Source: Alphaproteobacteria bacterium
GTDB lineage: Bacteria; Pseudomonadota; Alphaproteobacteria; Rhodobacterales; Rhodobacteraceae
DNA length: 45,801 bases
Direction of reading: 5' to 3'
NCBI GenBank assembly: GCA_030425395.1
Contig: JAUIAS010000027.1
Coordinates: 1-45,801, forward strand
A model generated the notes under the pieces. It saw nothing but the letters and a program-made list of their open reading frames with translations. It did no database searches and had not been told where the DNA came from. Numbering within the stretch: position 1 is the stretch's first letter; each line of letters begins with the position of its first letter. A program made the position numbers and the translations under genes. Below, in pieces: positions 33,415-42,418 of the stretch.

Positions 33415-33450
33415 GCAGGCGGGGGCCGAAACATGAGAGGAGCCCCACCG

Positions 33451-35070
33451 GTGAGATCGCACGATCAGGACGTTTTGGCCCGTATGCGGGCGCAACCCAC
33501 CGGACCGGCCGATCCGCTGCGCGCGGCCGATTGGGCCTTTGTCATCATACTGATGCTCTTTGCGCTGCTGTTTCGGGTCAACGCGATTGGTGCGCCATCG
33601 CTTTGGGCCGACGAAGGCGCATCACTGGCTTTTGCGGGGATGGACTGGGGCACGCTCTGGGGTGTGCTGCCCACGGTTGAGACGAACCCGCCGCTCTATT
33701 ACGCGATTCTCAAGCTCTGGACGGGCATTGCAGGCACATCCGAGGCGATGCTGCGCCTGCCCGGTGCGTTGGCAGGGGCGTTGGCTGCGGGGGCCATGTT
33801 TCTTGCCGGGCACAGGTTCTTTGGCCGGGGCGCGGGGATCATTGCCGGTGCGGTGGTGGCGCTTTCTGCGGTTCAGGTGGCCCACGCGCAAGAGGCCCGC
33901 GCCTTTGCCATGGTCAGCGCGCTTGTCGCGGTGGCGCTCTGGCTGATTGCGGTGGCGGTGGAACGGATCGTTCAGGGCCGCGCACGGGGCGGTGTTCTTG
34001 TGGCGCTGGGTCTGGTTCTGGGATTGCTGCCGAACATTCATTATTCGGGCTTTTTCGTCATTCTGGTGCTGGCGGCATTTGTTCTGGTCTTGCTGGGACT
34101 GCATCGCCGCCTTGGGCTGTGCGCGTTGGGCAATATGGCCTTGGTCGCCGTGGTGGCGGGCGTGGTCGCGGCACCGCCGATCTGGTGGACATTGGGGCAT
34201 CTGTCGTCGGGTGAAAATCCGGTTGGCTGGCTTGGGCCGCCGGGGTTCTGGGACGCAAAATACGTTTTTCATCAGACATTCGGGGCCAAGCACCTGTCCT
34301 TTGCCGCGCCCGAAGCCTTGGGCGACATGCGCGCGGCCAAGATCGCCTCGCCGCGACGGCTGGTCGAAGGGACGCTATTCGTGATCTGTGCCATCGGTGT
34401 GATTGCCGCTCTGCGCCTGCGCGATCGGACGGTTCCGGCGCTGGTGGTGGCGCTGGGGGTGATCGTGGCGCTGTTTTTCGGGGTCAGCCAGGTAAAGCCC
34501 ATCCTGCTTGAACGCACGGTGATCTTTGCGGTGCCCTTTATCGCGCTGATCGCCGGGGCTGGTGTCATGGCGATGCGCGATGCGCGGATCGTCTTTCCTG
34601 CGGCGCTGATCGTGCTGGTGGGGCAGGGGGCAAACCTTGCCGCCTATTACCCGCAGGCCGAAAAGGAAAACTGGCGCGACGCTGTCGTGGCGATGCAGGC
34701 GGGCCACGGGGACGGCGATGCCCTCGTGTTTGCCTCAGGACCATTCCTGCCGGTCAGCGTGTCATCGGTGCCTCTGCTGCGCTATTACTGGAGCGGACCT
34801 GAACCCGAGACGATGATCACCTTGCCCGCCGAAAACGCGCGACGCCTGTATCGGCTTGGTCTGCTGGCCGATCCGGGGCTGCGCGACGTGGACATGGGGG
34901 CCTTTTGTCCCGTGATGGGAAAGGCATCGGCGGCGCTGGTTCTGTCGCGGTTTCCCGAACAGGCGGATGCGCTGCGCGATCCATTGCGCGCCATCGGCGG
35001 GCAGATCGGCAGGGCGGACCGCTTTGGCCTGATTGGCGTCACCCGCTGGGATGGGCTGGACTGTCCCTGA
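33451..35070 (+). CDS. GT39/ArnT-like membrane glycosyltransferase
   Basis: About 539 residues. Roughly ten hydrophobic spans follow a short cytosolic N-terminus. The first periplasmic loop has the family acidic motif, LWADEGASLAF, with Asp-Glu positioned as in ArnT and PMT enzymes; TNPPLYYAILKLW follows. The C-terminal 150 residues form a soluble periplasmic part. It would transfer a sugar from polyprenyl-phosphate to a protein or envelope acceptor. The GTG at 33451 has AGAGGAG eight bases before it; an ATG at 33433, 18 bases upstream, is the alternative. It follows the DPM1-GtrA gene by 36 bases and precedes the EEP gene by 14. Confidence 0.85.
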   Translation: MRSHDQDVLARMRAQPTGPADPLRAADWAFVIILMLFALLFRVNAIGAPSLWADEGASLAFAGMDWGTLWGVLPTVETNPPLYYAILKLWTGIAGTSEAMLRLPGALAGALAAGAMFLAGHRFFGRGAGIIAGAVVALSAVQVAHAQEARAFAMVSALVAVALWLIAVAVERIVQGRARGGVLVALGLVLGLLPNIHYSGFFVILVLAAFVLVLLGLHRRLGLCALGNMALVAVVAGVVAAPPIWWTLGHLSSGENPVGWLGPPGFWDAKYVFHQTFGAKHLSFAAPEALGDMRAAKIASPRRLVEGTLFVICAIGVIAALRLRDRTVPALVVALGVIVALFFGVSQVKPILLERTVIFAVPFIALIAGAGVMAMRDARIVFPAALIVLVGQGANLAAYYPQAEKENWRDAVVAMQAGHGDGDALVFASGPFLPVSVSSVPLLRYYWSGPEPETMITLPAENARRLYRLGLLADPGLRDVDMGAFCPVMGKASAALVLSRFPEQADALRDPLRAIGGQIGRADRFGLIGVTRWDGLDCP

Positions 35071-35084
35071 GAAAGGCGGCGCAT

Positions 35085-36095
35085 ATGCGGATAGCCACAT
35101 ACAATATCGAATGGTTCAACGCGCTTTTTGACGATGACGACCAGTTGCGCGCCGATGACGGGTGGTCGGCGCGCTATAACATCACGCGCGCCGCGCAGGC
35201 CGAAGCCGTGGCCAAGGTTCTGATTGCACTCAATGCGGACGCATTGATGATCGTCGAGGCCCCGGACGCCAACCTCCGCCGGGACGCAGTGCGCGCGCTG
35301 GAGGGGTTTGCCGCCGCATTCGGTCTGCGCCAGTCGCGCGCGGCAATCGGTTATGTCAACGACACCCAGCAAGAGATCGTTCTTTTGTATGATCCCAGCC
35401 GGATCGAAGCCACACACGACCCCCGGCAAAGCGCCACCGCCCCCCGGTTTGACGGCAAATTCCATATCGACCTTGATATCGACGCCAATCGCGACGTGGT
35501 GCAATTTTCCAAGCCTCCGCTGGAACTGGCCGTGACCACGGCGGGAGGGCGCCGGTTGCGCCTGATCGGCACCCATCTGAAATCCAAAGCCCCCCATGGC
35601 GCGCGCGGGCGCGACGCCGTCATGCGCATGGCGATTGCCAACCGGCGCAAACAACTCGCGCAGGCGATCTGGCTGCGCGGGCGCATTGACGATCATCTGG
35701 CTGACGGTGACAGCCTGATCGTGCTGGGCGATCTCAACGATGGTCCAGGTCTGGATGAATATGAAAACCTGTTCGGGCGATCCTCGGTCGAGATCATCCT
35801 TGGCGGCGAGGGGGATGGCCCGTTTCTCTTTGATCCCCATGCGCGGCAGGCGTTGCAAAGGCGCATTGCGGCGGCCCCCACATCGGCGCGCTTCTTTATC
35901 CCGGCGCAGGATCGCTGGCTCGAGGCGCTTCTGGACTATGTGATGTTGTCGCCCGATCTGGTGCGCGACACGGCCCCCCGCTGGCGCATCTGGCATCCAT
36001 TCAATGATCCTGCCTGTTATGAGGATCCTGAATTGCGCGCGGCGCTCCTGACGGCGTCGGACCACTTTCCGGTGTCGGTCGATCTTTCACTCTGA
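35085..36095 (+). CDS. Endonuclease/exonuclease/phosphatase-family protein
   Basis: 336 residues. EEP-fold motifs appear in order: RIATYNIEWFN (Asn and the metal-Glu pair with E in ALMIVEAPD), GTHLKSKAPHG, LIVLGDLNDGPG (D-x-N) and SDHFPVSVDL (D-H). There is no signal peptide, so it is cytosolic. Substrates of this fold include DNA, inositol phosphates and phospholipids, and cannot be told apart here. The ATG has GAAAGG upstream and starts 14 bases after the GT39-like stop, so the two are probably on one message. It lacks the DNA-binding insertions of exonuclease III. Confidence 0.85.
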   Translation: MRIATYNIEWFNALFDDDDQLRADDGWSARYNITRAAQAEAVAKVLIALNADALMIVEAPDANLRRDAVRALEGFAAAFGLRQSRAAIGYVNDTQQEIVLLYDPSRIEATHDPRQSATAPRFDGKFHIDLDIDANRDVVQFSKPPLELAVTTAGGRRLRLIGTHLKSKAPHGARGRDAVMRMAIANRRKQLAQAIWLRGRIDDHLADGDSLIVLGDLNDGPGLDEYENLFGRSSVEIILGGEGDGPFLFDPHARQALQRRIAAAPTSARFFIPAQDRWLEALLDYVMLSPDLVRDTAPRWRIWHPFNDPACYEDPELRAALLTASDHFPVSVDLSL

Positions 36096-36119
36096 CAGGG
36101 GGATCCCTATATTGAGTGC

Positions 36120-36470
36120 ATGAAACAGTTCGCGACCTTGCTGGTAATGCTGACGCTTGCGTCCCCTGTGGCGGCGCAGGACGATGACAACCGCGGCCTT
36201 ATGGAACGCGGTCTTGGCATGTTCATGGAAGGGCTGCGCGGTGAAATGGGCGAGAGCCTTGAGGGCTTGCAGGGCTGGGTCGATCAGGCCGCGCCCGCGA
36301 TGCGCGATTTCCTGCGCGAAATGGGCCCGGCTTTTGCCGAACTGGCCGATGAGATCAAGGATTGGTCCGCCTATCACCCGCCGGAAATCCTGCCAAACGG
36401 GGATATCATTATCCGCCGCAAGACCCCCGATCCGGTGCAGGACACGCCCCAAGGGCAAACCGACATCTGA
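36120..36470 (+). CDS. Small exported hypothetical protein
   Basis: 116 residues. A signal peptide covers about 1-19 (MKQFATLLVMLTLASPVAA). The mature part is acidic and helical (LMERGLGMFMEGLRGEMGESLEGLQGW, and AMRDFLREMGPAFAELADEIKDW), followed by YHPPEILPNGDIIIRRKTPDP and a Pro/Gln tail. The PEILPNGDIIIRRK block is one I recall from exported Rhodobacterales proteins that are sometimes labelled ATPases in databases; no Walker motif exists here, so that label would be wrong. It lies 24 bases after the EEP gene, and converges with ppx. Confidence 0.75.
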   Translation: MKQFATLLVMLTLASPVAAQDDDNRGLMERGLGMFMEGLRGEMGESLEGLQGWVDQAAPAMRDFLREMGPAFAELADEIKDWSAYHPPEILPNGDIIIRRKTPDPVQDTPQGQTDI

Positions 36471-36472
36471 CG

Positions 36473-38014
36473 CTAGATCAGACGCACCCGGACTTCGGCC
36501 TCAAGGGATGCTGCCAAGGACGCCAGCCGCGCCTGTGCGACTTCGCCGAACAGGGGTTCGGCGGCTTTGGGAATGAGCAATTCGAGTTCGCGCTTGCGGG
36601 GAAACCAGCGAAACTTGCCGAATTCCGCGTCGTTCTGCATCCAGAACATTGCGCCAAAGCGCAGCGCCTTGCCCAGAATTTCCGCCTGTTTCTGGGACTC
36701 CGGGTCGATCAGGTCATAAAGTTCTTCGAAATGTGTCCCTTCGCGCCGGTTGCGATACCGGTGCAGCAATGCCAGCCCGAGAAACACCCGTTCTGAATGC
36801 TTGAGCCCGCCCAGATTGGCGCGGGTGGCGTTGTCGAAACAGGTTTCGGCCCGGTAATCGGGGTGCGCGCGCCAACTGACGTCATGCAGCAGGCAGGCCG
36901 CTTCGACGATCCGCAGCCGCGCCGGGCCTGCAGACTTGAACAGCGGATAGACAAATTCAAACAGCGTGGCTCCGAACCCCGGAAGGCGGGCGTCTTTTGC
37001 CTCGGCAAAGCGGCACGCCTCGATCAGGGGGTCGCGATCGCGCAATTCCTGGGGCATCTGTTCGTAAAGCATGCCTTCGCGGATGCCATAGCTGGACACC
37101 GCGATATCCTTGGGCTTGAAGGTGCGCACCAGGCGTTTCAGCACCTCGATCGCCAATGGAACAAGAGACATGCGTGCGCTTGACACGCCACAGGCCGCGC
37201 GCAGATTTTCCGGATCGTGGCTGGCGATGTAATCGGCGGTTTCGCGAACGGATTTGGCCGACATGCGGTATTCGTGCTGCACGTGCAGCGGATAGCCGCG
37301 CCGCTCCATGTCGATGCGCGCGATGGCCCGCCACGATCCGCCAACCAGAAACAGGCGGTCCCGCTGTGGCCCCATCTCGGCGGCAAGCTGTTCCAGAACC
37401 TGTTTGATATGGGCCTTGCGGCCCTTCTTGCCGCCCTTGACGGATTGCAGCTTGAGCGGCCCGAGGTTCGATGTCACCCGGTTGCCGACGCGGCCATCGC
37501 GGATTTCGGCCAGCTCCATCGACGATCCGCCGATATCGCACACCAGCCCATAAGATCCGGGCCAGCCCAGAAGAACGCCCTGCGCCGACAGGCGGGCCTC
37601 TTCCTTGCCGTCGATGATCCAGATTTTCAGGCCGGTCGCTTCGAGCACGTCCTGACAAAACGCGGGGCCATCCTCGGCATCGCGCACTGCGGCGGTGGCC
37701 ACGGCACTGAGCGTGGGCAACCCCATGCTTTGGCCCAAAAGCTGAAATCGCTTGATCGCGGCAAGGGCGCGTTTGCGGCCTTCGGGGTTCAAACGGCCGG
37801 TTTGTCCCACGCCCGCACCCAGTGCGCACATGATCTTTTCGTTGTAGAAATAGGCCGGGCTGCGCGCGGCCCCGTCAAACACGACCATACGGACCGAGTT
37901 CGAGCCGACGTCGATCACCCCCACCCGCGACAGGGCGTGACTGTCGGTGTCGTCAAAAAGCCTGCGCCCGAAAGGCACCCAGTCTTGCATTGTCATGTCC
38001 TGTTCGGCGGGCAT
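36473..38014 (-). CDS. ppx: Exopolyphosphatase / pppGpp phosphohydrolase family
   Basis: 513 residues. The ASKHA fold starts with GVIDVGSNSVRMVVFDG (about 31-47). A second phosphate loop, LVCDIGGSSMELAEIRDG, follows at about 150-167, and the C-terminal HD-like region (about 330-513) includes ACLLHDVSWRAHPDYRAE. This is the long alphaproteobacterial Ppx type. It degrades polyphosphate made by the neighbouring ppk (72 bases upstream in transcription). Some members also cleave pppGpp. The ATG at 38014 is preceded by GGAC; the frame stays open upstream, but into sequence with no family match. Confidence 0.92.
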   Translation of the reverse strand: MPAEQDMTMQDWVPFGRRLFDDTDSHALSRVGVIDVGSNSVRMVVFDGAARSPAYFYNEKIMCALGAGVGQTGRLNPEGRKRALAAIKRFQLLGQSMGLPTLSAVATAAVRDAEDGPAFCQDVLEATGLKIWIIDGKEEARLSAQGVLLGWPGSYGLVCDIGGSSMELAEIRDGRVGNRVTSNLGPLKLQSVKGGKKGRKAHIKQVLEQLAAEMGPQRDRLFLVGGSWRAIARIDMERRGYPLHVQHEYRMSAKSVRETADYIASHDPENLRAACGVSSARMSLVPLAIEVLKRLVRTFKPKDIAVSSYGIREGMLYEQMPQELRDRDPLIEACRFAEAKDARLPGFGATLFEFVYPLFKSAGPARLRIVEAACLLHDVSWRAHPDYRAETCFDNATRANLGGLKHSERVFLGLALLHRYRNRREGTHFEELYDLIDPESQKQAEILGKALRFGAMFWMQNDAEFGKFRWFPRKRELELLIPKAAEPLFGEVAQARLASLAASLEAEVRVRLI

Positions 38015-38085
38015 TGGTGTCCGGTCCTTGCGGGGTCTTGGCGATCTTCGGGCAACATGTGTCACATGCAGGGTATGGTCAACGC

Positions 38086-40260
38086 TCAGTCGTCGCCATG
38101 GGTCAATTGAGGCACATCCGATGCGCCGGCTGTTCCCCGCCCCGAGAGCGACGGGTTTTCCATGAAGAAACGATGACAGTTGAACGCGAATTCGCCCTCG
38201 GGCCACGTTGCACGTTCGAATGCGCCGTCTGGCTTCATCACCCAGCTTTGCGCCACGTCGGCCAGATTTGCGGCCATGATCTGGCTGACGATCTGGGCCT
38301 TGACCGTGGGGTTCAGGATTTCGATCAACGTCTCGACCCGGCGGTTCAGGTTGCGCCCCATCCAGTCGGCGGAGGAAATGAACACCCGCGCCTTGCGCGA
38401 TGGCAGATCATGGCCGTTGCCGAAACACACGATCCGCGAATGTTCAAGGAACCGGCCGACCACGGATTTCACGCGGATATTCTCGCTCAGCCCCTTGATG
38501 CCGGGACGCAGGCCACTGATGCCGCGCAGCACGAGGCTGATCTTTACCCCTGCCTGACTGGCTGCATAAAGGGCGTCGATCACTTCGCTGTCGACAAGGC
38601 TGTTCATCTTGGCCCAGATCGCCGCAGGCCGTCCTTCGCGGGCATGGGCGCTTTCGGCTTCGATCATCTCAAGCAGCTTGGGCTTGAGCGTGATCGGCGA
38701 AATCGCGAGGTTTTCCAGCTTTTCGGGCTGGGCATATCCGGACAGGTAATTGAACACCTTGGTCGCATCGCGCCCCAGCGCCTGATCGCAGGTGAACAGG
38801 CTGACATCGGTATAGATACGCGCCGTGATCGGGTGGTAATTTCCGGTGCCGTAATGGGTATAGGTGACAAGGTTGTCGCCTTCGCGGCGCACCACGGTGG
38901 AAATCTTGGCGTGGGTCTTGAGATCAAGGAACCCGTAAACCACATGCGCGCCCGCCCGTTCCAGCCGCCGCGACTGGCGGATATTGGCGGCCTCGTCGAA
39001 GCGTGCCTTCAATTCCACCAGCGCAGTGACCGATTTCCCATCCTCGGCAGCCTCGCACAGGGCTTCGACGATGGGGGAGTATTTCGACGTCCGGTAGAGC
39101 GTCTGCTTGATCGCCACCACATCGGGATCGCGGGCGGCCTGTTGCAGGAAGCGAACCACCATGTCGAAGGTTTCATAGGGGTGGTGCAGCAACATGTCCT
39201 TTTGTCGGATCGCCGCGAACATGTCGCCTTCGTGATCCTGCACCCGTTCGGGCACGCGGGGGGTAAACACGGGCCACAACAGGTCGGGCCGTTCCTCCAG
39301 CACGAGTTCGCTCAGGTCGGATGCCCCGATCATGCCGTCGACCTCGACCACCTCTGCCTCGGTGACGTCCAGTTCGTCCATGATCAACGCCTTGAGTTTG
39401 GCGGGTGCCCCTGCCGAATGGGTCATGCGCACCACTTCGCCCCGCCGCCGCCGCTTGAGCGCGACTTCGAATTCCCGAACCAGATCTTCGGCCTCTTCCT
39501 CGACTTCAAGATCGCTGTCGCGCAGCACCCGGAATGAAAAATGATTGCGCATCCGGTAACCGGGAAACAGGTGGTGTAGCTGTAGCAGGAGCAGTTCTTC
39601 CAATGGCAGGAACCGGATGCTGCCATCCTTGTCGGGCAGGCGGATGAATCGCGACACCTGCGCCGGGATCGGCAACAACGCCTGAAGGGTGCGCTTGTCC
39701 TTCTTGCGCTCAAGCTGAAGCGCCAGCGAATAGCCGGTGTTCGGGATGAAGGGGAACGGGTGTGCCGGGTCGATCGCCAGCGGCGACAGAACAGCAAACA
39801 CCCGGTTCAGGAACACATCGTCCAGATGCGCGCGGTCGGCTTCGTCCAGCCCGTCAGAGGTGAGAACGCTGATGCCTTGCGCCTCCATTTCGATCTTGAG
39901 CTCGACAAGCACATTCTGCTGCGCCTGCATCAGGCGCCGGGCGTTTTCATTGATCAGAACCAGTTGCCCGGCAGGCGTCAGCCCATCTGCGGCAGGGGTG
40001 GTGTTGCCCGCCCGGGCCAATTCACGAAGCCCGGCAACGCGCACGGTATAGAATTCATCAAGGTTATTAGCCGAAATCGACAGGAACCGCAGCCGTTCCA
40101 ACAAGGGAACACGGGGGTTTTCTGCCTCTTCCAGAACCCGCCAGTTGAACCCCAGCCAACTGAGCTCCCTATTATAAAACCGGCCCGGCCCGCTTGGGTC
40201 CAGATCGGTCATTTCGACAGGTTCGGGAAACGGGCTCTTGAGGAAATCTGCTTGGATCAT
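38086..40260 (-). CDS. ppk: Polyphosphate kinase 1
   Basis: 724 residues. It polymerises the gamma-phosphate of ATP into polyphosphate, reversibly. Domains in order: an N-terminal helical domain with [19 protein letters not shown], a head domain, then two PLD-like catalytic domains. The autophosphorylated His is in [11 protein letters not shown] (about residue 455); a second conserved His and Arg-rich segments lie further on ([15 protein letters not shown]). It is full length. The start at 40260 lacks a strong ribosome site; a later ATG (40212) is less likely because it would cut the N-terminal domain. It is flanked by hdaA and ppx in the order usual for Rhodobacterales. Confidence 0.95.
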   Translation of the reverse strand: MIQADFLKSPFPEPVEMTDLDPSGPGRFYNRELSWLGFNWRVLEEAENPRVPLLERLRFLSISANNLDEFYTVRVAGLRELARAGNTTPAADGLTPAGQLVLINENARRLMQAQQNVLVELKIEMEAQGISVLTSDGLDEADRAHLDDVFLNRVFAVLSPLAIDPAHPFPFIPNTGYSLALQLERKKDKRTLQALLPIPAQVSRFIRLPDKDGSIRFLPLEELLLLQLHHLFPGYRMRNHFSFRVLRDSDLEVEEEAEDLVREFEVALKRRRRGEVVRMTHSAGAPAKLKALIMDELDVTEAEVVEVDGMIGASDLSELVLEERPDLLWPVFTPRVPERVQDHEGDMFAAIRQKDMLLHHPYETFDMVVRFLQQAARDPDVVAIKQTLYRTSKYSPIVEALCEAAEDGKSVTALVELKARFDEAANIRQSRRLERAGAHVVYGFLDLKTHAKISTVVRREGDNLVTYTHYGTGNYHPITARIYTDVSLFTCDQALGRDATKVFNYLSGYAQPEKLENLAISPITLKPKLLEMIEAESAHAREGRPAAIWAKMNSLVDSEVIDALYAASQAGVKISLVLRGISGLRPGIKGLSENIRVKSVVGRFLEHSRIVCFGNGHDLPSRKARVFISSADWMGRNLNRRVETLIEILNPTVKAQIVSQIMAANLADVAQSWVMKPDGAFERATWPEGEFAFNCHRFFMENPSLSGRGTAGASDVPQLTHGDD

Positions 40261-40302
40261 GGGCTGCAATCTTGCCGGGGGTGAAAGGGGTGTGCGCCCA
40301 AC

Positions 40303-40980
40303 CTACGCCTCTGTGTCCTCCGCGCCAAGGTGGCGCGCAACAAAGGCACGGGTCAGGGCGCGCCTTTCTGTCAGCGCGGCCCGGTCCAGCCGTGCGACAA
40401 TGTCCTGAGCGGCGCAAAAGGATCGTTCCATCCGGCCCACGAGGTAGGGGATCACGTCTGGCCGGGGGGTGACCTGACGATCGGCGAACAGCTTGGCCAG
40501 AACCGCGGCCAACAGCGCATCGTCGGGGTTTTCCAGAACCGCGGCTGGTGCCCCTTCCATGCGGCTTTGCAGGTCGGCGAGGCTCAGCCCCCAGCGGCGC
40601 GGCACCTCGCGTCCGGTCACCAGCAGGGGATGCCCCCGCGCCAGACACATGTTGTGCAGGTGAAACAGGGCGTCTTGGGCGGCGCTGTCCGCCGCGATGG
40701 CGGGGACGTCTTCAACGGCCACGGCCCCCTCGGCAAGCGTCTGGATATCCTCATTGCCAAGGTGGCCCGCCGCCACGATGCGCCCGCCGGTCTGTGCCGC
40801 CCAGACATGGGCCAGATGCGTCTTGCCCGATCCCGCCGGGCCGCACAGCGCCAGCTTGCCCTGTGGCCACGGGCCTTGTTCGACCATGGCCAGCGCCACG
40901 GCATTGGACGGGGCCACGAGGAAATCGTCACGCCCGAGGGCCGCCCGCGCGGGCAAGTCAAAGCTCAGTTGTTCGGCCAT
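40303..40980 (-). CDS. hdaA: DnaA-related regulatory ATPase Hda
   Basis: 225 residues. A reduced DnaA-like AAA+ protein with no DNA-binding domain IV. It starts MAEQLSFDLP, the QL.F clamp-binding motif typical of Hda. Walker A is GPAGSGKTHLA (about 46-56). The arginine-finger-bearing C-terminal box is LARGHPLLVTGREVPRRWGL to RMERSFCAAQDIVARLDR. With the sliding clamp it promotes ATP hydrolysis by DnaA and so limits re-initiation. Its start codon overlaps the stop of the AI-2E-type permease (TAATG), giving translational coupling. DnaA boxes are also present at the right edge of this window. Confidence 0.9.
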   Translation of the reverse strand: MAEQLSFDLPARAALGRDDFLVAPSNAVALAMVEQGPWPQGKLALCGPAGSGKTHLAHVWAAQTGGRIVAAGHLGNEDIQTLAEGAVAVEDVPAIAADSAAQDALFHLHNMCLARGHPLLVTGREVPRRWGLSLADLQSRMEGAPAAVLENPDDALLAAVLAKLFADRQVTPRPDVIPYLVGRMERSFCAAQDIVARLDRAALTERRALTRAFVARHLGAEDTEA

Positions 40981-42047
40981 TACTCAGATTCTCGGTCCGA
41001 CAATCCGCGATACAGGCGGCTTTGCGTGTATTGCGAGACGCCAAAGCGCGTCAGAACCCCCAGCGCCGCCGCCACGGGCACCGCAACCAGCATCCCCACG
41101 AACCCGAAAAGCGTGCCGAACACCGACAGCGCAAAGATGAGCCAGACCGGATGCAGGCCCACCGAACTGCCCACAAGGCGCGGAGTGAGAATGTTGCCCT
41201 CGATCACCTGTCCCAGCACAAAGATCCCGGCCACCAGCCCCAGCGACACCCAGTCGCCCCAGAACTGGAACAGCCCCAGCCCGATGGCCAGTGCGCCACC
41301 GATCAGTGCGCCCAGATAGGGGATAAAGGTGATCAGCCCGGCGATGAACCCAACCACCAGCCCGAATTGCAGCCCCACCAGCATCAGGGCAATGGCGTAA
41401 TAGGCCCCAAGGATCAGGCATACCGTGCCCATCCCGCGAATGAATGACGCCAGCGTCGCGTCGATCTCGGACGCCAGCCGTCGCACCACGGGTGCATGAT
41501 CGCGCGGCAAAAGCCCGTCAATGCGTTCGACCATCCGGTCCCAGTCCAGCAGCATGTAGATCGACACCACCGGCACCACGACGATCAGCACCACGATGTT
41601 GATCACCGTCATCGCCGAGCCAAGCACCGAATTGAGCAACTCGCCCCCCCGGCTCTGGACCAGTTCGCCCAGAGTGGTCAGCGTGCGTCGCACCGTCGAT
41701 CCATCGTCCAGCAACGACGGGAATTGTTCGGTCAGAAAACTCTGAAGGTTGCGGGCCAGTTGCGGCGCGATGTTAAAGAGCTGCACCGCCTGATTGATCA
41801 GCGACGGCACCACCAGAAGCGCCATGATCACAAAGATCAGCAGGCATACAAAAGCGATCACCGTCGTTGCCGCTGTTCGGCCCAGACCCATCCGTTCCAG
41901 ACGGTCGGCCACCGGATCGAGGAAATAGGCAATCGCCCCGCCCAGCACAAAGGGCAGCAGAACATCGCCCATGAACCACAGCGCCAGCACGAGCACCGCC
42001 GCAGCGATCCCCCAATACCGCACCTGATCCCTGACCGGCAAAGCCAT
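40980..42047 (-). CDS. AI-2E-type permease-family membrane protein
   Basis: 355 residues with about seven hydrophobic spans, typical of the AI-2E transporter family (PF01594 type). It starts MALPVRDQVRYWGIAAAVLVLAL; an amphipathic central region (about 85-150) follows, then ITFIPYLGALIGGALAIGLGL and VIEGNILTPRLVGSSVGLHPVWLIFAL, the family-diagnostic segments. The name comes from one Escherichia coli member; actual substrates in this branch are unknown. It overlaps hdaA by one base, so it is the first gene of a likely hdaA operon. purM/purN, which I would expect upstream in many relatives, are absent; a 371-base gap is there instead. Confidence 0.88.
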   Translation of the reverse strand: MALPVRDQVRYWGIAAAVLVLALWFMGDVLLPFVLGGAIAYFLDPVADRLERMGLGRTAATTVIAFVCLLIFVIMALLVVPSLINQAVQLFNIAPQLARNLQSFLTEQFPSLLDDGSTVRRTLTTLGELVQSRGGELLNSVLGSAMTVINIVVLIVVVPVVSIYMLLDWDRMVERIDGLLPRDHAPVVRRLASEIDATLASFIRGMGTVCLILGAYYAIALMLVGLQFGLVVGFIAGLITFIPYLGALIGGALAIGLGLFQFWGDWVSLGLVAGIFVLGQVIEGNILTPRLVGSSVGLHPVWLIFALSVFGTLFGFVGMLVAVPVAAALGVLTRFGVSQYTQSRLYRGLSDRESE

Positions 42048-42165
42048 CTGTCCCTCCGACGTTCGATCCTATGTCGCCCGTGACGGCGCGGGTTTCAAGG
42101 GGGAAGGGCAAACAGCCCCCCACCCATCCGGTGCCCATCTGTGGCCCATCCGCGCGCCGGTCAAC

Positions 42166-42200
42166 CGGGGGCGCGTCACATCCAAGCTGTGCAGCGAAAA
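42166..42200. repeat. Composite dispersed repeat, copy 2, part A
   Basis: CGGGGGCGCGTCACATCC to GCAGCGAAAA matches part A at 13595-13629 with about six differences in 35 bases. Part B lies 184 bases further right, so the two parts are separated in this copy. Confidence 0.55.
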
Positions 42201-42383
42201 TGAACCGACGCGCTTTGCCTCCACACTTGACATAGCCGACGCGCGCGGGGGCGATCCGACATTTTTTCAGGGCGCTTTATGCCAGCCAAGCCCTTCTGAC
42301 CAATGTTCGGTGCGCATCGTCAGCCAAATCGCCGCCGCATAGGGGCGCGTCTTGCCAGAGGCAAGCCACGACACAAGGCCGAT

Positions 42384-42416
42384 ACGCGGGCCGCTGCGCG
42401 GCTGTTCCGCGCGGGG
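42384..42416. repeat. Composite dispersed repeat, copy 2, part B (33-base hairpin)
   Basis: GCCGC-TGC-GCGGC nested inside CGCGG...CCGCG, matching 13638-13670 at about 30 of 33 positions. It ends two bases from the pentapeptide gene's stop codon, so here it may act as a 3' hairpin for that gene. Confidence 0.6.
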
Positions 42417-42418
42417 CG

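Larger units (their letters stand above)
42048..42418. other. 371-base gap without a gene; holds repeats
   Basis: No convincing reading frame. It contains both parts of the composite repeat first seen at 13595-13670 (here at 42166-42200 and 42384-42416). It also holds a likely promoter region for the AI-2E-type gene. The order usual for relatives would put core purine genes in this neighbourhood, so this may be a breakpoint. Confidence 0.5.

Noticed and set aside
33433-33450. ATG at 33433 as start of the GT39-like gene
   Set aside because: The AGAGGAG sequence following it is ideally spaced for the GTG at 33451. The ATG remains possible, so this is a preference only.
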